Notes under the pieces: model-generated
The model's database searches: none
Told to the model about the DNA's origin: nothing
The model's input: the letters and a program-made list of their open reading frames with translations, nothing else
Origin: Aotearoamyces nothofagi
Taxonomy: Eukaryota > Ascomycota > Leotiomycetes > Leotiales > Tympanidaceae
Reading direction: 5' to 3'
Assembly: GCA_015345905.1 (NCBI GenBank)
Contig: JADDTR010000018.1
Location: 496,361 to 560,360 of the forward strand
DNA length: 64,000 bases
Part shown: positions 31,568 to 44,600 of the stretch, piece after piece
Layout of the letters: each line of letters starts with the position of its first letter
Numbering within the stretch: the first letter of the stretch is position 1
Made by a program: the position numbers and the translations under genes

Positions 31568-32645
31568 TTAAGCTTTGACCTTTCTTATTGGGAAGGCGAT
31601 ACCGGGCGTCAAAGGATACTTCTTCGCCTTATACTTGTCGCCAAATTCTTGACGATACCGTTTCTCCTTATCCACTGACCACTGCTGCATTTGCCACCAC
31701 CCCGCAGCCAAAAAGACGACTGTGCTCAAGCTCCTGGTGACTAGAGAAATCCCAATCCATGCTAAAATCTCTTCTGCATAATTTGGGCATGTAAACTGGT
31801 TGAATCCAAAGCCTTTGGGAATTCCTCGTTCTGTTCCACCTGGACTCCGCAAATTACTGAGCACAATATGCGTGTAAAGGTTGGAAAGCTCCCCAAAGAC
31901 ATACAGTGCGATACCGAGGTAGACCACGATTTGCGATGAGCCTGTGAGTGGCTTTGCTGCCTCGGCATTTGGTGAGAGGACCCAGTATGCAATATTTAAG
32001 CCAGCCAGAGCCCAGTAGTGGGTAGAGTTCTTGAAAATATTGAATAGTGGCATCGTGTTGTTGGAAAACTTGTGGACGAAGAGAGTTTCGAATTCGCGTT
32101 TTAAAAAGTGGACTATGATTAACCCCAGAGCCAGAAGTTGTGTCGAAGAGAGTGAATCAGACTTGGTGACTCCTTTGTAGAGATAAGGTCGAAGAAGGAC
32201 AGTGGCTAGATAAATGGCTATGGGTCCGGCATATTCGATGATGAAGACAGTCTTCCATGATATTTGAGGTCCTGATATGTTAATTATTATCACTGTAACA
32301 GCATCCCTCATCCCTTAGGACGTACCAAGATCTTTCACTAGAATTTGCTGGCAGTCTGTTATAGACTTTTGATCAATAAGCAATGCCTTCCGATCCTTGA
32401 AGATTGACTGCATGACCGGGTCTAGAATGGCAATTCGGTTGTGGTCTGACACACCAGCAGCCTTTGCGATCTGCATCTTTGCATCTTCGATGGTCGTTGT
32501 CGTGTTAATCACTATCGATTCCGGGAGACTGCGGATTGATTTCTTGCCAGCTGTTCAAGCGTGTCAGCGACTGGCAATTCAGTACTTGCGATCAATTGTA
32601 CTTACGACGATTGGAGACCTTGATAGAGGTCAACTTTGAAGCCAT
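31568..32645 (-). CDS. tsc13: Very-long-chain enoyl-CoA reductase Tsc13
   Basis: Three exons on the minus strand: 32645-32606, 32550-32327 (end at 32326), 32271-31568, introns 54-55 bases, giving 322 residues. It catalyses the last step of the ER fatty-acid elongation cycle, trans-2-enoyl-CoA to acyl-CoA, feeding sphingolipids. The N-terminal 90 residues form a ubiquitin-like domain; then come about six spans with the steroid 5-alpha-reductase C-terminal domain: LKREFETLFVHKFSN, PLFNIFKNSTHYW, GIPKGFGFNQFTCPNYAEEI (contains catalytic-region residues and NADPH site), and the final QEFGDKYKAKKYP. The C-terminal KVKA is close to an ER dilysine-type retrieval signal. Exon 2 ends at 32326 in the frame-consistent model. 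Confidence 0.93.
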
Positions 32646-33993
32646 ATTTGCTATACAGATCAAAGATCCTGCTAGTCTTTATGCTCTTGGGAGTGTGAAG
32701 TTGACAATGTCTACTAGAGAGGTAAGGACCAGTTGAGCTGCATCAAATAATGTTGAGCTCGGGCCCTGTCTGATACACCAGGGTGCGCGCGAAGTGAAGT
32801 TCGCGTCATTATTGTCACCGTTCTTGTTGCCACGTGATTTCTACAACGTTACTCTCAACATCGATTTTTACTCGGGAGCTTTCAGTTTGTGGAATGAATG
32901 TCGTTAGAGGCCGCACTCAGGCTTACTGAAAAGCTCATATGTTTCAATTCCCGTGATATATTCCAGTGGCCAAAATCGTGTTGTTTACACTTTTATCGCA
33001 TCTTCAGGGCACGCCCCCCTGTACGGAGTATATGCACTGCAACTGTACGCGTCAAGCCACCGGAATATGCCTGTGCTCCGTGGAGCTGAAGACCGCGAAT
33101 TCTGATTAAACTTTACGCCAAAGAGTTGTGACATTCCAGCTGGCCGAGGTCCAGCTTCATCACACAAATAGCCAAGTTTGAAAACCGTAGGTCAGCAAGC
33201 AGAGCAAATCAAGTCCATAATGAGAGCACAGTGACCAACCTCTGTGGCGTACAGTATTTGTACGCCAGTCTCGGTATTGAAGCATCTTACAGAATTGCCC
33301 ATTCACAAATCTCTCATCTTTCATTATCTTTCGATCTGCAAGGCATACGGCATACAAGGATGGGGTGCATACACCCGACCCGTTAATTGTTTATCACAGA
33401 GACAATGTGCAATATGTCCAAAGCAATTCACGAGGATCCACGTCCAATGAAATCTGTATAAGTCCTCCCCGCCTTCATGCGGTGTAATGGAAAGGTTAAG
33501 CTCCCACAGACTCACACGGACGTGCATGAGACACGTCGAATCAGCACATAGGAGATGTCATCCGCCATTCTCTTTTCTGGAAGATCAATGGAGCACATAG
33601 CAGCTTGGCATCGGTGCAATGCCAATTGGCCTGCTGTACCACTGCGATCACATGAGTGGCTTCGTCCTGGCTTGACAATGTCTGCTGAATACGCGCGACC
33701 TCTTTTTATCGGGATCTCCACACACCCATTCGACTTTGTAGACATTGAACAAAGCCCTGGCTCTATCGTCATTCAAATAACATATTTCAATTGCAAAGTA
33801 TATCCTATATATGAGTGGTAGCATTTGCAAATTTCAGCTGACGCTTCATCTATAATAGAGTAGCCTGTAACAATAATTCATCGATTCCCGGGATAAACTC
33901 TTTCCAAGGTGAGCTATTTGTATGTTCCTGAGCTAAAATCAACAGTGGCTAACAGTGGGAGAATACTATCGTATCAAGTTTGCAATATCAAAC
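32646..33993. other. Divergent intergenic region with possible 5' UTR intron
   Basis: 1.35 kb between tsc13 and the Ppo gene. Near its right end, 33909-33955 starts GTGAGC and ends AACAG after GGCTAAC, so it may be an intron in the Ppo 5' UTR. No other conserved frame, repeat or RNA seen. Confidence 0.45.
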
Positions 33994-36900
33994 ATGGGCC
34001 AAGACACGACCCCTTTCAACATGAAGAGAATCTCGAGTATTTTCAAGAAAGACAAAGGTAAGGATATCGACGCCAGCGGATCTTCTCGCACAATTGTAAC
34101 AAAGGCTTCCGCCCAAACTCGTCCTCAGAACAGACAAAACTCCTCTGGTATCGGCAAAACCCAACTTAACGGGGGCACAACCTCCCAGCCAGACCAGCCA
34201 GACCAGCCAGACCATAGCGTGTCTCGCGATGGAATCGCAGTAACCTTTGAGAAATACGCTCAGGTCATTCATTCTGCACTCCGTCCTCTACCAAGTCAAA
34301 CTGGGGATGGGTCCTATAACGTCGAAAAGGAACCAACCGGTCTCTGGGAAGACCTTCAATCTCGTAAGTAGATAAAATGTAGGGTACGCACATTTAATGC
34401 AATGCTACTAATTATCATAGTCCGAATTAAGGATCTACAAACCCTCGAGATGACTCTGAAACAGGAGTTGAGCGGGTCGAAGCTTACTGACGATCGGACA
34501 ATGTTGATGGAGAAAACAATTCAAGTACGTAATGCTACTATTTGATCGTAGCTCTTACCCTTTAATAACAATCACTCAAACAGCTCGTTTCCAATCTTCC
34601 TACCAATTCAGCTGGCCGAGTCAAGCTTACCAGTGCTTTCATCGGCACACTTTGGGATACCCTGACACATCCACCATCACCCCAAAGTCATCTTGGAGAT
34701 CAATATGTCTTCCGTCAACCCGATGGTTCTCACAACAATCCTCTCTTCCCCGATATTGGCAGGGCTGGAACTGTATATGCACGTAGTGTTGCACCTACTA
34801 CCATGCAACCTCCAAGCCTACCAGATCCAGGGGTGATCTTCGACTCGATCATGGACCGTGAAAGATTTGGATTTCAACCACATCCTAACAAAGTCTCGTC
34901 AATGCTCTACTATATTGCTAGCATCATTATCCATGTTTGATATATCCTATTTGATAAACTCTAGGGTTCTGCACTGACCTGAATTCTAGGACTGCTTCCG
35001 GACTTCTCATGAAGATTTTAATATCTCTACAACGTCTTCATATCTTGACTTGAGTCCATTGTACGGCAGTTCTCAGGAAGAGCAAGATCAGATACGTACT
35101 TTCAAGGATGGCTTGATCAAACCCGACTGTTTTTCGGAGAAGCGTCTACTAGGCTTCCCGCCTGGAGTAGGCTGTATCCTCATCGTAAGTCTCACTTGCC
35201 GTTCACGTGTCCCATGCTTGTTCCAAATGAAATCATTAGGAACAGTTAACCACATTTTCTAACGCAGTTTCAATAGATGTTTAATAGATTCCATAACTAC
35301 GTCGCTGAGCAGTTAGCACTAATCAATGAGAGCTCACGGTTCACCAAACCCAGGGATTCATTGGTCGGCGATAAGAAGAAGAATGCTTGGAAGAAGTATG
35401 ATAATGACCTCTTCCAAACTGCCCGTCTTGTAACTGGCGGACTGTACATCAATATTATCCTTCTAGATTATCTTCGGTATGTCATCAAATCTGTCTACGT
35501 TAGGCGACGTTGGTGATATTGACCCAGCTATAGTACCATAGTCAATCTGAACCGTACCAATTCCACTTGGACTTTAGATCCGAGGGTCGCAACTGGCAAT
35601 GACGGTGCTCCAAGAGGAACTGGTAATCAGGTCTCATGCGAGTTCAACCTAGTATATCGCTGGCATTCATGCATCTCGCAGCGGGACGAGGAATGGACTA
35701 AAGGACTATACAAAAAGCTGTTTGGAAAAGACTCTAGTCAGGTCAATATGCGTGAACTGTTGACTGGCCTTACCAACTTAGAGAAGGCGATACCAGATGA
35801 TCCGCTGAAACGTGACTTTGATGGCCTGAAGAGAGGCGAGGATGGAAAATTTGATGATGATGATCTAGTAAAGATCCTCACTGAGAGTATCGAAGACTGT
35901 GCAGGAGCTTCCGGCGCAAACAACATCCCGTAACTAGCACCCACAACCCGTGTACGACCTCTGTGCTAATTCAGACCTAGTACTGTTCTTAGAGCTGTAG
36001 AAATCCTAGGAATGCAGCAAGCTCGGGCGTGGAAATGCGCATCTTTGAATGAATTCAGGAAATTCTTCGGACTGAACCCATATAAAGAGTTTTCCGATAT
36101 AACTCCCAATACATACGTCGCTGATCAGCTCAAGCGGCTGTATGACCATCCAGACTTCGTAGAACTTCATGTCGGACTTGTGACGGAAGCAGCGAAAGAG
36201 CCAATGGTGCCGGGTGTCGGAATTAGTCCCACATATACCATTTCTCGTTCGATTCTGAGTGATGCGGTTACCCTTGTACGGGGTGATCGATTCTTCACTA
36301 CTGATTATCACCCTCGGAATTTAACAAATTGGGGCTTTAAAGAGGCGGAGTATGACATAAATATCAACCAAGGATGTGTTTTTTACAAGCTCTTCCTTAG
36401 GGCTTTCCCCAACCACTTCAAGTACAATTCTATTTACGCACACTACCCTCTAACTATTCCAGAGGAGAACTTTGAAATCATGAAGACCCTCAAAAGGACC
36501 CAAGATTATGTTTGGGACCGGCCAGCAAGGACTCCAACCCGGATCAATGTCACATCGTACAAAGGCGTCATGGCGGTCTTGAATGATCCGGATAGTTTTG
36601 CAGTTACTTGGGGTGAAGGCCTTGGCTTTCTTATGGGCAAGCCTGGTCGCAACTTCATGCTGTCGGGTGATGGTCCTTTCTTCGCAGAACGCCGGGAAAT
36701 GATGGGTAAGTGCTTATACCAATCCCAGTGGAAGTCGAAGATTCGAGCGTTCTATGAAGACATCACAATGAAGTTACTACGCCAATGGTCATACAAAATT
36801 GGCGACGTCAGCCAGGTTGATATCATCCGTGATATCGGTAACTCTGCTCATGTCTACTTTGCTGCAAACATTTTCCACCTACCGCTGAAGACCGAGGAAA

Positions 36901-38113
36901 ATCCGCGTGGTGTGTTCACCGAGCACGAGCTCTATATGGTTCTCGCTGTGATTTTCACAGTTATCTTCATGGACTTCGATGTAGCCAAGACTTTTCCTCT
37001 TCGAATTGCTGGTCTTGAAGTCACTCAAGCTCTGGGTCAACGTGAGTATTCTATCGAGAGTTAGATGTTTTGAATACTCTCTAACTTATAGCTAGTCATC
37101 GAAGCTACTGTTGAAACAATTAATACCACTAAACTAATTTCCGCTATTGTCGATCCCTTCATGGAGGAGAACAATGCGCTCAAGGATTATGGTGTCCATA
37201 TGGTTCGACAGCTATTAAAGAGCGGCTTGGGCGTCCACGAGACAACGTTGGCACTCCTACTCCTGAATCTTGTATCATACTAACCTCTATAGATGGTCTC
37301 AAATCCTACCCACCGCTGGAGCCATGGTTGCCAATCAAGCCCAAGTATATCCTTCAGCCTCTTCCTAGTAATTAACACTGACAAGAGAAGGTATTTGGGC
37401 AGGTGATCGATTTTTATCTGTCGAATGAAGGCAAAGTGCACCTTCCAGACATCAATCGGCTTGCCAAACTCAATACCGATGATGCTGATGATAAGCTGTT
37501 GCACTACTTATTGGAGGGAATTCGTAAGTCACAACTCGAACATTACTTAAATTTAGGCTACCGCTCACAATTCAGGTCTGAATGGGACATTTGGGGCTTA
37601 TCGTCGAGCTACGAAAAATGTAACCATCGATGATGGCGATAAGAAGCTAAAATTTGAACCTGGTCGAAATGCTTTCGTTAGTTTTGTAAGCCAATAACCA
37701 TCAACAAGATGAATCTATTGCTAATATAATTAGCTACAAATTGCTCGAGACCCAAACATCTATCCCGACCCGGATATAGTCCGTCTAGATAGACCTATTG
37801 ATAGCTACATCGTCTACGGGGAAGGTTCTCATGCTTGTCTTGGTAAGGAGGCCAGTCGCGTTGCACTGACTGCAATGTTCAAGGTCGTTGGAAGACTTGA
37901 TAATCTTCGAAAGACGGTTGGTCCTCAGGGAGACATGAAGAAGATTCCACGTGAGGGTGGATTTTATTGCTACATGGACGACCTTCAAAGCCAATACTGG
38001 CCATACCCAACAAGTAAGTATCGCAAGATATGCTTTTATGCTCCTTTACTGATGTATGCGCAGCCATGAAGGTCAACTGGGATGGAGAGATCGGCGAGTC
38101 TTTTCTCCACTGA
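33994..38113 (+). CDS. ppo: Psi-factor-producing oxygenase (fatty-acid dioxygenase-P450 fusion)
   Basis: Thirteen exons: 33994-34363, 34421-34524, 34584-34934, 34990-35184, 35277-35476, 35534-35929, 35975-37041, 37096-37246, 37293-37344, 37391-37523, 37576-37685, 37734-38013, 38064-38113, giving 1152 residues in one frame. The N-terminal half is a cyclooxygenase-like haem peroxidase: distal-His exon junction SIIIHDCFRTS, TSSYLDLSPLYG, and the catalytic YRWH at 448-451 (radical Tyr plus haem His). The C-terminal half is a P450 with ExxR as EGIR and haem loop YGEGSHACLGKEASR (Cys1078). An A-N-Q triad at 958-960 matches 5,8-linoleate diol synthases, where it directs hydroperoxide isomerisation. 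So it should turn oleic/linoleic acid into 8-hydroperoxide, then diols that control sporulation. PpoC-type enzymes lack the Cys; this one keeps it. Alternative start 34021. Confidence 0.93.
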
Positions 38114-38466
38114 GCGCAGTCCTATCAAGCTGCTTGGAGCTCAGCCCTCTTATGAAAGGGTTGCTTAGAATGCTAACTATTGTGCTGATTTCTCGTAATT
38201 TCATTATGATTGGTAGCTATGTGCAGTTATCATATAGTTCAAAATTCATGAATTTTCGGCAGAGAACAACGAATGATATGATTCTAGCCATGCAGGCCGA
38301 CTAATGCAGCTGCGTCAGGTTATGTGTATACATGCATACCCCTCACGCAGCCTCGTCGATAAGTCCTCTATAGAATGTGTTAGAAGATGTGAATGATTTA
38401 TAGTGAGCTTATACCAAGATGCGATTCCTCTTTTCAGTGAGTACTAAAATTTATCAGTGAAGACCC
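38114..38466. other. Intergenic, ppo to STAND-N-type gene
   Basis: 353 bases, AT-rich, expected 3' UTR and promoter. No gene seen. Confidence 0.5.
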
Positions 38467-39875
38467 ATGGCGGAGATTGTAGGGATCGTAGCCAGCGCAC
38501 CAGCCCTCACTAAGCTAGCATTCTACCTCTTTAGCATTGCGCGCAAATATGCTGCGGCTCGTAACGAAATGGAAGCGCTAGGGATGGAATGTCATTGCGG
38601 CTCCTCAGCTATAAAGGTGGCGTATAAATCTGTTACTGAGTATTGCTCTAAACAATCAAATTTGAAGGTTCTCAAATACATTCTCAAGTCAAATGTCCTT
38701 GACTGCTTAGCTGTGCAGTCTGAATACATTGGTACTCTGACTGATAGAGTTCTGCCTTGGGTGAAGCATTTTAGAGATAGCTTTGGTCTGGGAGCTCGAT
38801 TCAAATGGTTTTTGAGGAAATCTCAAGTGCAAGATGTGGTCACTCAAATGAACGGTCTCAAGACTAGCCTTTCGCTGGTAATAGACACAATCCGATTAGG
38901 GATATTGCAACATGGCGAAAGTTCCGAAAAAGGTCGCAAGCAGATGTGAGAGGCATTTAGATTCAATGAAAATATTTCACTAACTATAAACCTAGTAAAG
39001 CCCTAAAACGCGAAATCAAGCTTCACATGGAGACAATATCGATTCTCAAAGAACGGTGGAAGCAACGGAGCTTTAGGGCATTTTCTGAACTCGATAACCG
39101 CCATGCCTTACAAGGCTTCAGTGCACAAGATATCCTTTCAGAACTTGGTGAGAGAATGATTAAAGGTAGAGGCGTCCCTAGACGAGCGTATCCCACCTCT
39201 ATACATCACAATAGCCACGATACAACGTTAGTCCAAGCTCGAGCTGCAGAACTACCCAGTACTTTACGTCCATCACGCGCATTAGTTGTAGTTGATCCAA
39301 GCTTATCTATCACACCACCTTCGGCTTCATCAAATTCACATAGAATACCGACGGCGAGTAGTTCTCAAACTTCTCTGTCCGATTCTACCTCGAGAAATTC
39401 GGCAGACGAACCTCAACGCAATACCGAAGGTGCTGGAGCTATTAGTTCCAATATCCAAGCTAATGACGACGGAGACTTCGTCGCTGTCCGTCCAACTTCA
39501 AGCCGCTACATTCTACACCCAGAAGACGACGATTCCGTGAGAAGCGTGGCTGGATTTATAAAGGATAAACCAGTTACTGCTCTCCTTAAACACTCCTTTG
39601 AGCAAAATATCATATCTTATAGCGACGCGAAAATACTCGGCCTTGAAATTGAGCCTCGAGACGAATCTGCAGAGCCCATCTTTATCGAGTCCGGCAATAG
39701 CCATCTGGAGGAAATTATAGGCCAAGTCAAGTTTAAGTGGAAAGACGGACCTTCTTCGCATCTGAAACCATTTGTAGTACACTGTTTGGTCTGGAGGTAT
39801 AATACCGGGCCTATCATTTTCGGTCAACCATTTCTGGAGCGGTATAAACACTACTGGAAACGTCTTCCATACTGA
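38467..39875 (+). CDS. Fungal N-terminal (NLR/STAND-type) domain protein with retropepsin-like C-terminal fold
   Basis: Two exons, 38467-38945 and 38996-39875 (50-base intron, donor AT|GTGAGA), giving 452 residues. Residues 1-150 (start MAEIVGIVASAPALTKLAFY) match the all-helical fungal N-terminal domain found on STAND/NLR and related proteins, the start of many heterokaryon-recognition and signalling proteins. After a coiled region (EIKLHMETISILKERWKQR) there is a Ser/Thr-rich linker, then about 110 C-terminal residues with a beta-rich pattern: NIISYSDAKILGLEIEP, IIGQVKFKWKDG, IIFGQPFLERY, resembling a retropepsin-like fold as seen in other Helotiales proteins with this N-terminus. No reverse transcriptase, integrase or terminal repeats are nearby, so I treat it as a host gene. 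No NACHT/NB-ARC ATPase is present. Activity is not claimed. Confidence 0.7.
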
Positions 39876-41686
39876 TGTTTTATCGGGTGGCCATATTACT
39901 GAAGTGGTTGGCAAGTCTGAAAATATCGGGCAGTGAAAGAGGGACAAGGCAAGAAAGGTAAGCGATACAAGTAGTATATTGAAATGAATGCAGAGTAAGC
40001 TAATATGTTTTGAAGAGCTAGGAGTAGGACTGGGAGGATTGTGAAATTTCCGCGTATTGTATCAGGAGGTTGTTATTATTAGGATATCCTACCTATTCCT
40101 AACCATATGTCGTCCATAGCTTGGACTCGCGAACAATGAGCTTTGTAGCTACTTCACATCAAAAACCGGCTGCTCCAACGTGCTTCAATTGACATGCATT
40201 TGAGACCATACCTTACGGATCCTATAATGATAAATTCCAAACCAAATACATTAAGAGATTTGCCTTGCGAAATTGTTTCAAACAGTCTAGCTACCGCCTG
40301 TCTTACACCTAGAGCGGCGACGCCAATTAACCGCATGCGAAGCGAAGTCGGTCAGATCTCGTCGCAAACAATGGGAGATCACATGGCGCCCAATTCTCCT
40401 AGGGTTGTTGGAGTTTCTGCTCTTGGTCCAGCCCCTAAAAACTCATCAGATGTATCCTCGTAGCCATTACATCGGATTGGTTGCTCTTCTGAACGAGTAC
40501 AATAGATATTGTCTAGGAACGTCTAGACCTAGGATACAGTATATCAGTATACTATATAACCTAGTATCTCATTGCCTACTCTCGGTTATCAGACAAATGA
40601 GAAGTATATACCTCTATCCTGATCCTGTTGTTTTGTATTAACAGTACAGCCAGCTTACACCCCGTCTGAGGATGCAGCTTGACCTTACAGTTCCCAATCA
40701 CAACAGAGACAATCCCCCTTTCTATATATCTGGTCATCTAGTACTCTACTACTCTAGTACTTTGTTTCTCAAATAGCGTTTTGCCTGATGCTATATTCTA
40801 TGCCTTTACGGTACCTTGGAAGTTCGCTGCAACTGCAACTGCAAGTTGTCTATTACAAGAGAAGCTGCAAAGATTAGTATTCATTTGTATATCTACCTTA
40901 CTTCTGTTCCTAAAGCTTTCTGATTCGGGAGTGGCAATCTCGTTATGCTACATCATTCTTGGAACGCTTGCAGCCCATCACTTTCTATTCTTACAACATC
41001 TATATTACCAAACCCTCGTCTACATTATTTATTGCAAATTGAGTAATGGCTATAGTTGAAAGAATGCTATACATTATTATTGTACAGAGAATGAATCTCG
41101 GACATGGCACTGTCTATTTAAGTATTATGCAGCGGAATGTCTTGGAATATTTCGGTATCAGGTCTGGAAGTCTTCAGAGTGTTGATATTCTAAACCAAAT
41201 ACTACGAAGCCAAATTAATTATTGGAGTGATCGAATTGATGCAGGTAACATATCAAAGTTCAGTCACGTGTTTGGTTTATTGAGCATCGGTGATGAAGTC
41301 ATCATGGGGGCGATATCTTACCTTCCGAATATTGTACGGAAGTACACTCCATGCTCTTCCTTGACACCCTGGCTGGGGCCAGGGTGCCAAACCAATCGCA
41401 AACTTTCAGGGTAGGGATTCCGTGGTTCTATTTCTTCACCGTACAACCCAATGATGGCAGGTGATCTCTAGGTGGGGGCTGAAATTATAATATTGCGATG
41501 TTCCGCGCTGCGTGTCAGCGAGACGAGCCTTGCTGCTGGCTAATAAAGCCCAGCTATCTCTAGCTGAAGAACTGTGAGCTTCTGACTTTCTCTTCGTATT
41601 TCGCAAACTTCACTTCTTGGTATCTACTTTATCGACTCAATTTGGAACAAAGCGCGACCAGTTGTACGATATCCTACATCGCAAAG
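39876..41686. other. Long gene-poor stretch
   Basis: 1.8 kb, AT-rich, with short unrelated frames on both strands (for example 40781-41059, which looks hydrophobic only because of T-rich codons). Several short tandem/inverted ATAC/TATA tracts around 40.52-40.58 kb. I find no conserved protein or RNA; it may hold the promoter of the giant gene and decayed sequence. Confidence 0.45.
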
Positions 41687-44600
41687 ATGACGCAAGAGGC
41701 ACCCAGCAATCAGCTTTCTGACGACGTGACGACAGCAGACAAGGCTGCCGAGAGAGATAAGTTATTCTTGGTGAAAAGGACTTAGTAAGCTTTGCTAATC
41801 TTATTGGAAGATGTCGAGCCTACGTTCCGGACGTTCAAGCTCCAAGACAGCGAGATTTTGTCATCACCAGCGGGGAGAAAGGCCAAGGTTGACCTGACTT
41901 TCGGTGCCAATGGCACGACAGGATGTATCAACGAAGCTGGCGAGCTGCTTATGATAAGAAAGTATGTTGGATTGGGAGACACTGGGATGATTACAGCAAC
42001 TGCAGCAGGTAACGAGTGGAATTTGGAGCCGGACTTTATCAGCATGATTAAATCAGTACAAAAGGGCATAGGATTATATGTCAAGACCGGTCGATCTATT
42101 GAGAATCACCATGTACACTATGCTCATGATCGGTGGCCTAGGGTGACTTACGATGTCGGTAAGAAAGATCTAATTGGTACTTAACATGCCAATGGGCTAC
42201 ATGGAAATGACCTAGGCAAATTCCATATTCCATAGGTTGGAACAACATTACATTTATCTTTGGTGTTATTCCGTTTGTGTTATGTTTTTTAATAATAATT
42301 AGAGGCTAACAAAGTCGTGTACAGTAACCCCCCCGCTGACAATTGAGGTTCAGATGATTATTCAGGATGGCCAGGTTATCCAGCAGTACGTGATATCTAA
42401 GCGCGAAATATTGGCTGAAACGGCGAATCTTGGCTTTTGTCTGAATCTCGATATCATCCCTCGACCCGTATTGTGTTGGAATATGGATTACAAGGTCTAC
42501 GAGGCCAATAAAGTTGGGCCTTTAAAACACGGGCCCAGCGTCGTGATTGAAAACACGCCCACATCTGATACTATGGAAGCCATTGGAAAGTTGCAACTAA
42601 CAGTCTCTCTCTATGAAAATGGAGAGCCGGTCATTATCAACTCTGATGAAGACTCTTCCTATTTTCACAATGTTTCATTGACCCGTGATCCACTGGAATT
42701 AACCGTAGTCTACGACTTGAGAGCGGATGGTACCAGTTCTGAAACGCGGGAAAGCGGCAGTGCTAAGATACCAGAAATTGATACAGGATCCTACATCAAC
42801 GTTTGCAAATTTCTAAAGGATGAACCCCATGGAATATGGGAATCTGACTGTGTCTCTGCGAATGCATCCTTGCATTCCTTCGTTTTACGGCGGAATTTGG
42901 AAAATCTATTATCTGTTTGCAGTATACCTATCCTAGGAAAGGCTAAGCATCTTTGAGGGGTTGCTCTCATAAGTGATGACCTGATTGAGTCTTGTTCGTT
43001 TTCTCGAGGAAGTTTGTAAGATCGCACACTTTTTTCCTACATTAATATGGCGCTTATTTGACTTAGTTTTCAATTCCGGTATCTTCTAATGATGTATAAG
43101 TATTTGGACACTGGAGTCGTGAAACCACAGTTATTTCAAGTTGCAAAAGCGCATCAAAGATACATGCATACAACACCTTGAAGTATGTATGCCTTTTGAA
43201 AATGTAAAACTAACTCTAAATTTTGGCAGTGGTGTTATGAAATTGCCAAAGAGCAGGATCGAGGTGGATGGTACTTTTGGTACTATTGCTCAGGAGAACC
43301 CTACGGTCTAGAGGAAAAGGACACAATAAGTCGCGTTTCAACGTGGTATATTTTAAAACTCGAAGAATCTTTCGCGGTCTTTCCGAGTGAGGCCGGAGTT
43401 ATCGCGGAAACGGTGAAAGGGCGACTAAAGAACTGGCTCGAGATAATGCGAGTGGAGAAGGATTCGAAGTCCGGACTCTGGATCACATCAATGAAAATGC
43501 AGCATATTGAATGGTACGACCCTGAACACCGGCAGGATGAGGACATCGAATTTCCATCATTTCGTCTATCTGATATGCTGAGAATATGGAGGGCCCTTCA
43601 ATTTTTTCAGAACTTCTGCGATGGAAATCTCCGCCCTATCAAACCAGATACATCGCGCCGGAATAGCACTGCTAACCCAAGTGTAACTGATGCAGCCTCC
43701 GATGGTAGACTAGTACTGGCAACAGATATTGGGACAGTGAATGGCAACTCTGCGTCAACACCAAACATCGTTCTCGGGTCTGAAGATCACTCGACACATA
43801 TTGACCATGAACTCCTGTACGATGATTTAAGAGAGTCTCTAAATTATCTTAATCCGAGCTTAATCCGAGCGAAGATACTTGACCGCTTCACATGTATTCC
43901 GAATTATGAGTCTGGGGCGATCAATAAGAGGAAGTCGATTGCTGTATGTCGTACGGCGAAGAGAACCCGGTTTCATTTTCACGCTACGGACGCAATGATA
44001 TTTGAAGCGCTAGAGCTGGGGTTCTTTGATGGTGGATCTAATGAAGAGAGGCTATCTAGTTGGATGGAAACTATGAAAGTCCAGAGGACGTGGGATCAAG
44101 AAAAACAGGCTTGGCATGATCCCCTACAGTACGCCCTTATGCTTATTAGGATGAAGCAAGATGAACTGCTCAATAATCAACGAGATGAAGCTGTCGGTAC
44201 AAACCAGGAGAAACACGCCCAAAAATCCTTTTCAGCTATTCAGCAGACACTGTTTGACTCGGTACTTACGAATGGCTTATTCCCAGATGAACTAGAATTT
44301 TTCAGCAAACAACCTAGACGATTCGTAGTGGTGGATAATTCCCAAGCCCGATATGAGACGCCTTGTATCCTACTGCAAATGTATTGCCCTGAGTCTTCAA
44401 TAATTAAGTAAGTTATGACCATGAGATCCTGGACAGATGCTAAGGAACTCGCAGATCGTATCAGAAGGATTGGATCAAGAACGGTCAGCCCTTAGTGTCA
44501 AACCTCAAGGATGATCTGGAAGAAAAAGAAAAGGCCTGGAAGCAGCATAGGAAAATGAAAGAATCCAGAGATCTCACAGGCTGGAGTGTGGTTGGAGACA

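Noticed and set aside
38467-39875. Retrotransposon remnant, because of the retropepsin-like tail
   Set aside because: No reverse transcriptase, integrase, primer-binding site or terminal repeats nearby; the gene has a normal intron and a host N-terminal domain.
41795-42956. Glycoside hydrolase family 15 label for the N-terminal part of the giant gene
   Set aside because: I recall similar proteins carrying that name, but I see no catalytic residues to support it, so I leave the function open.
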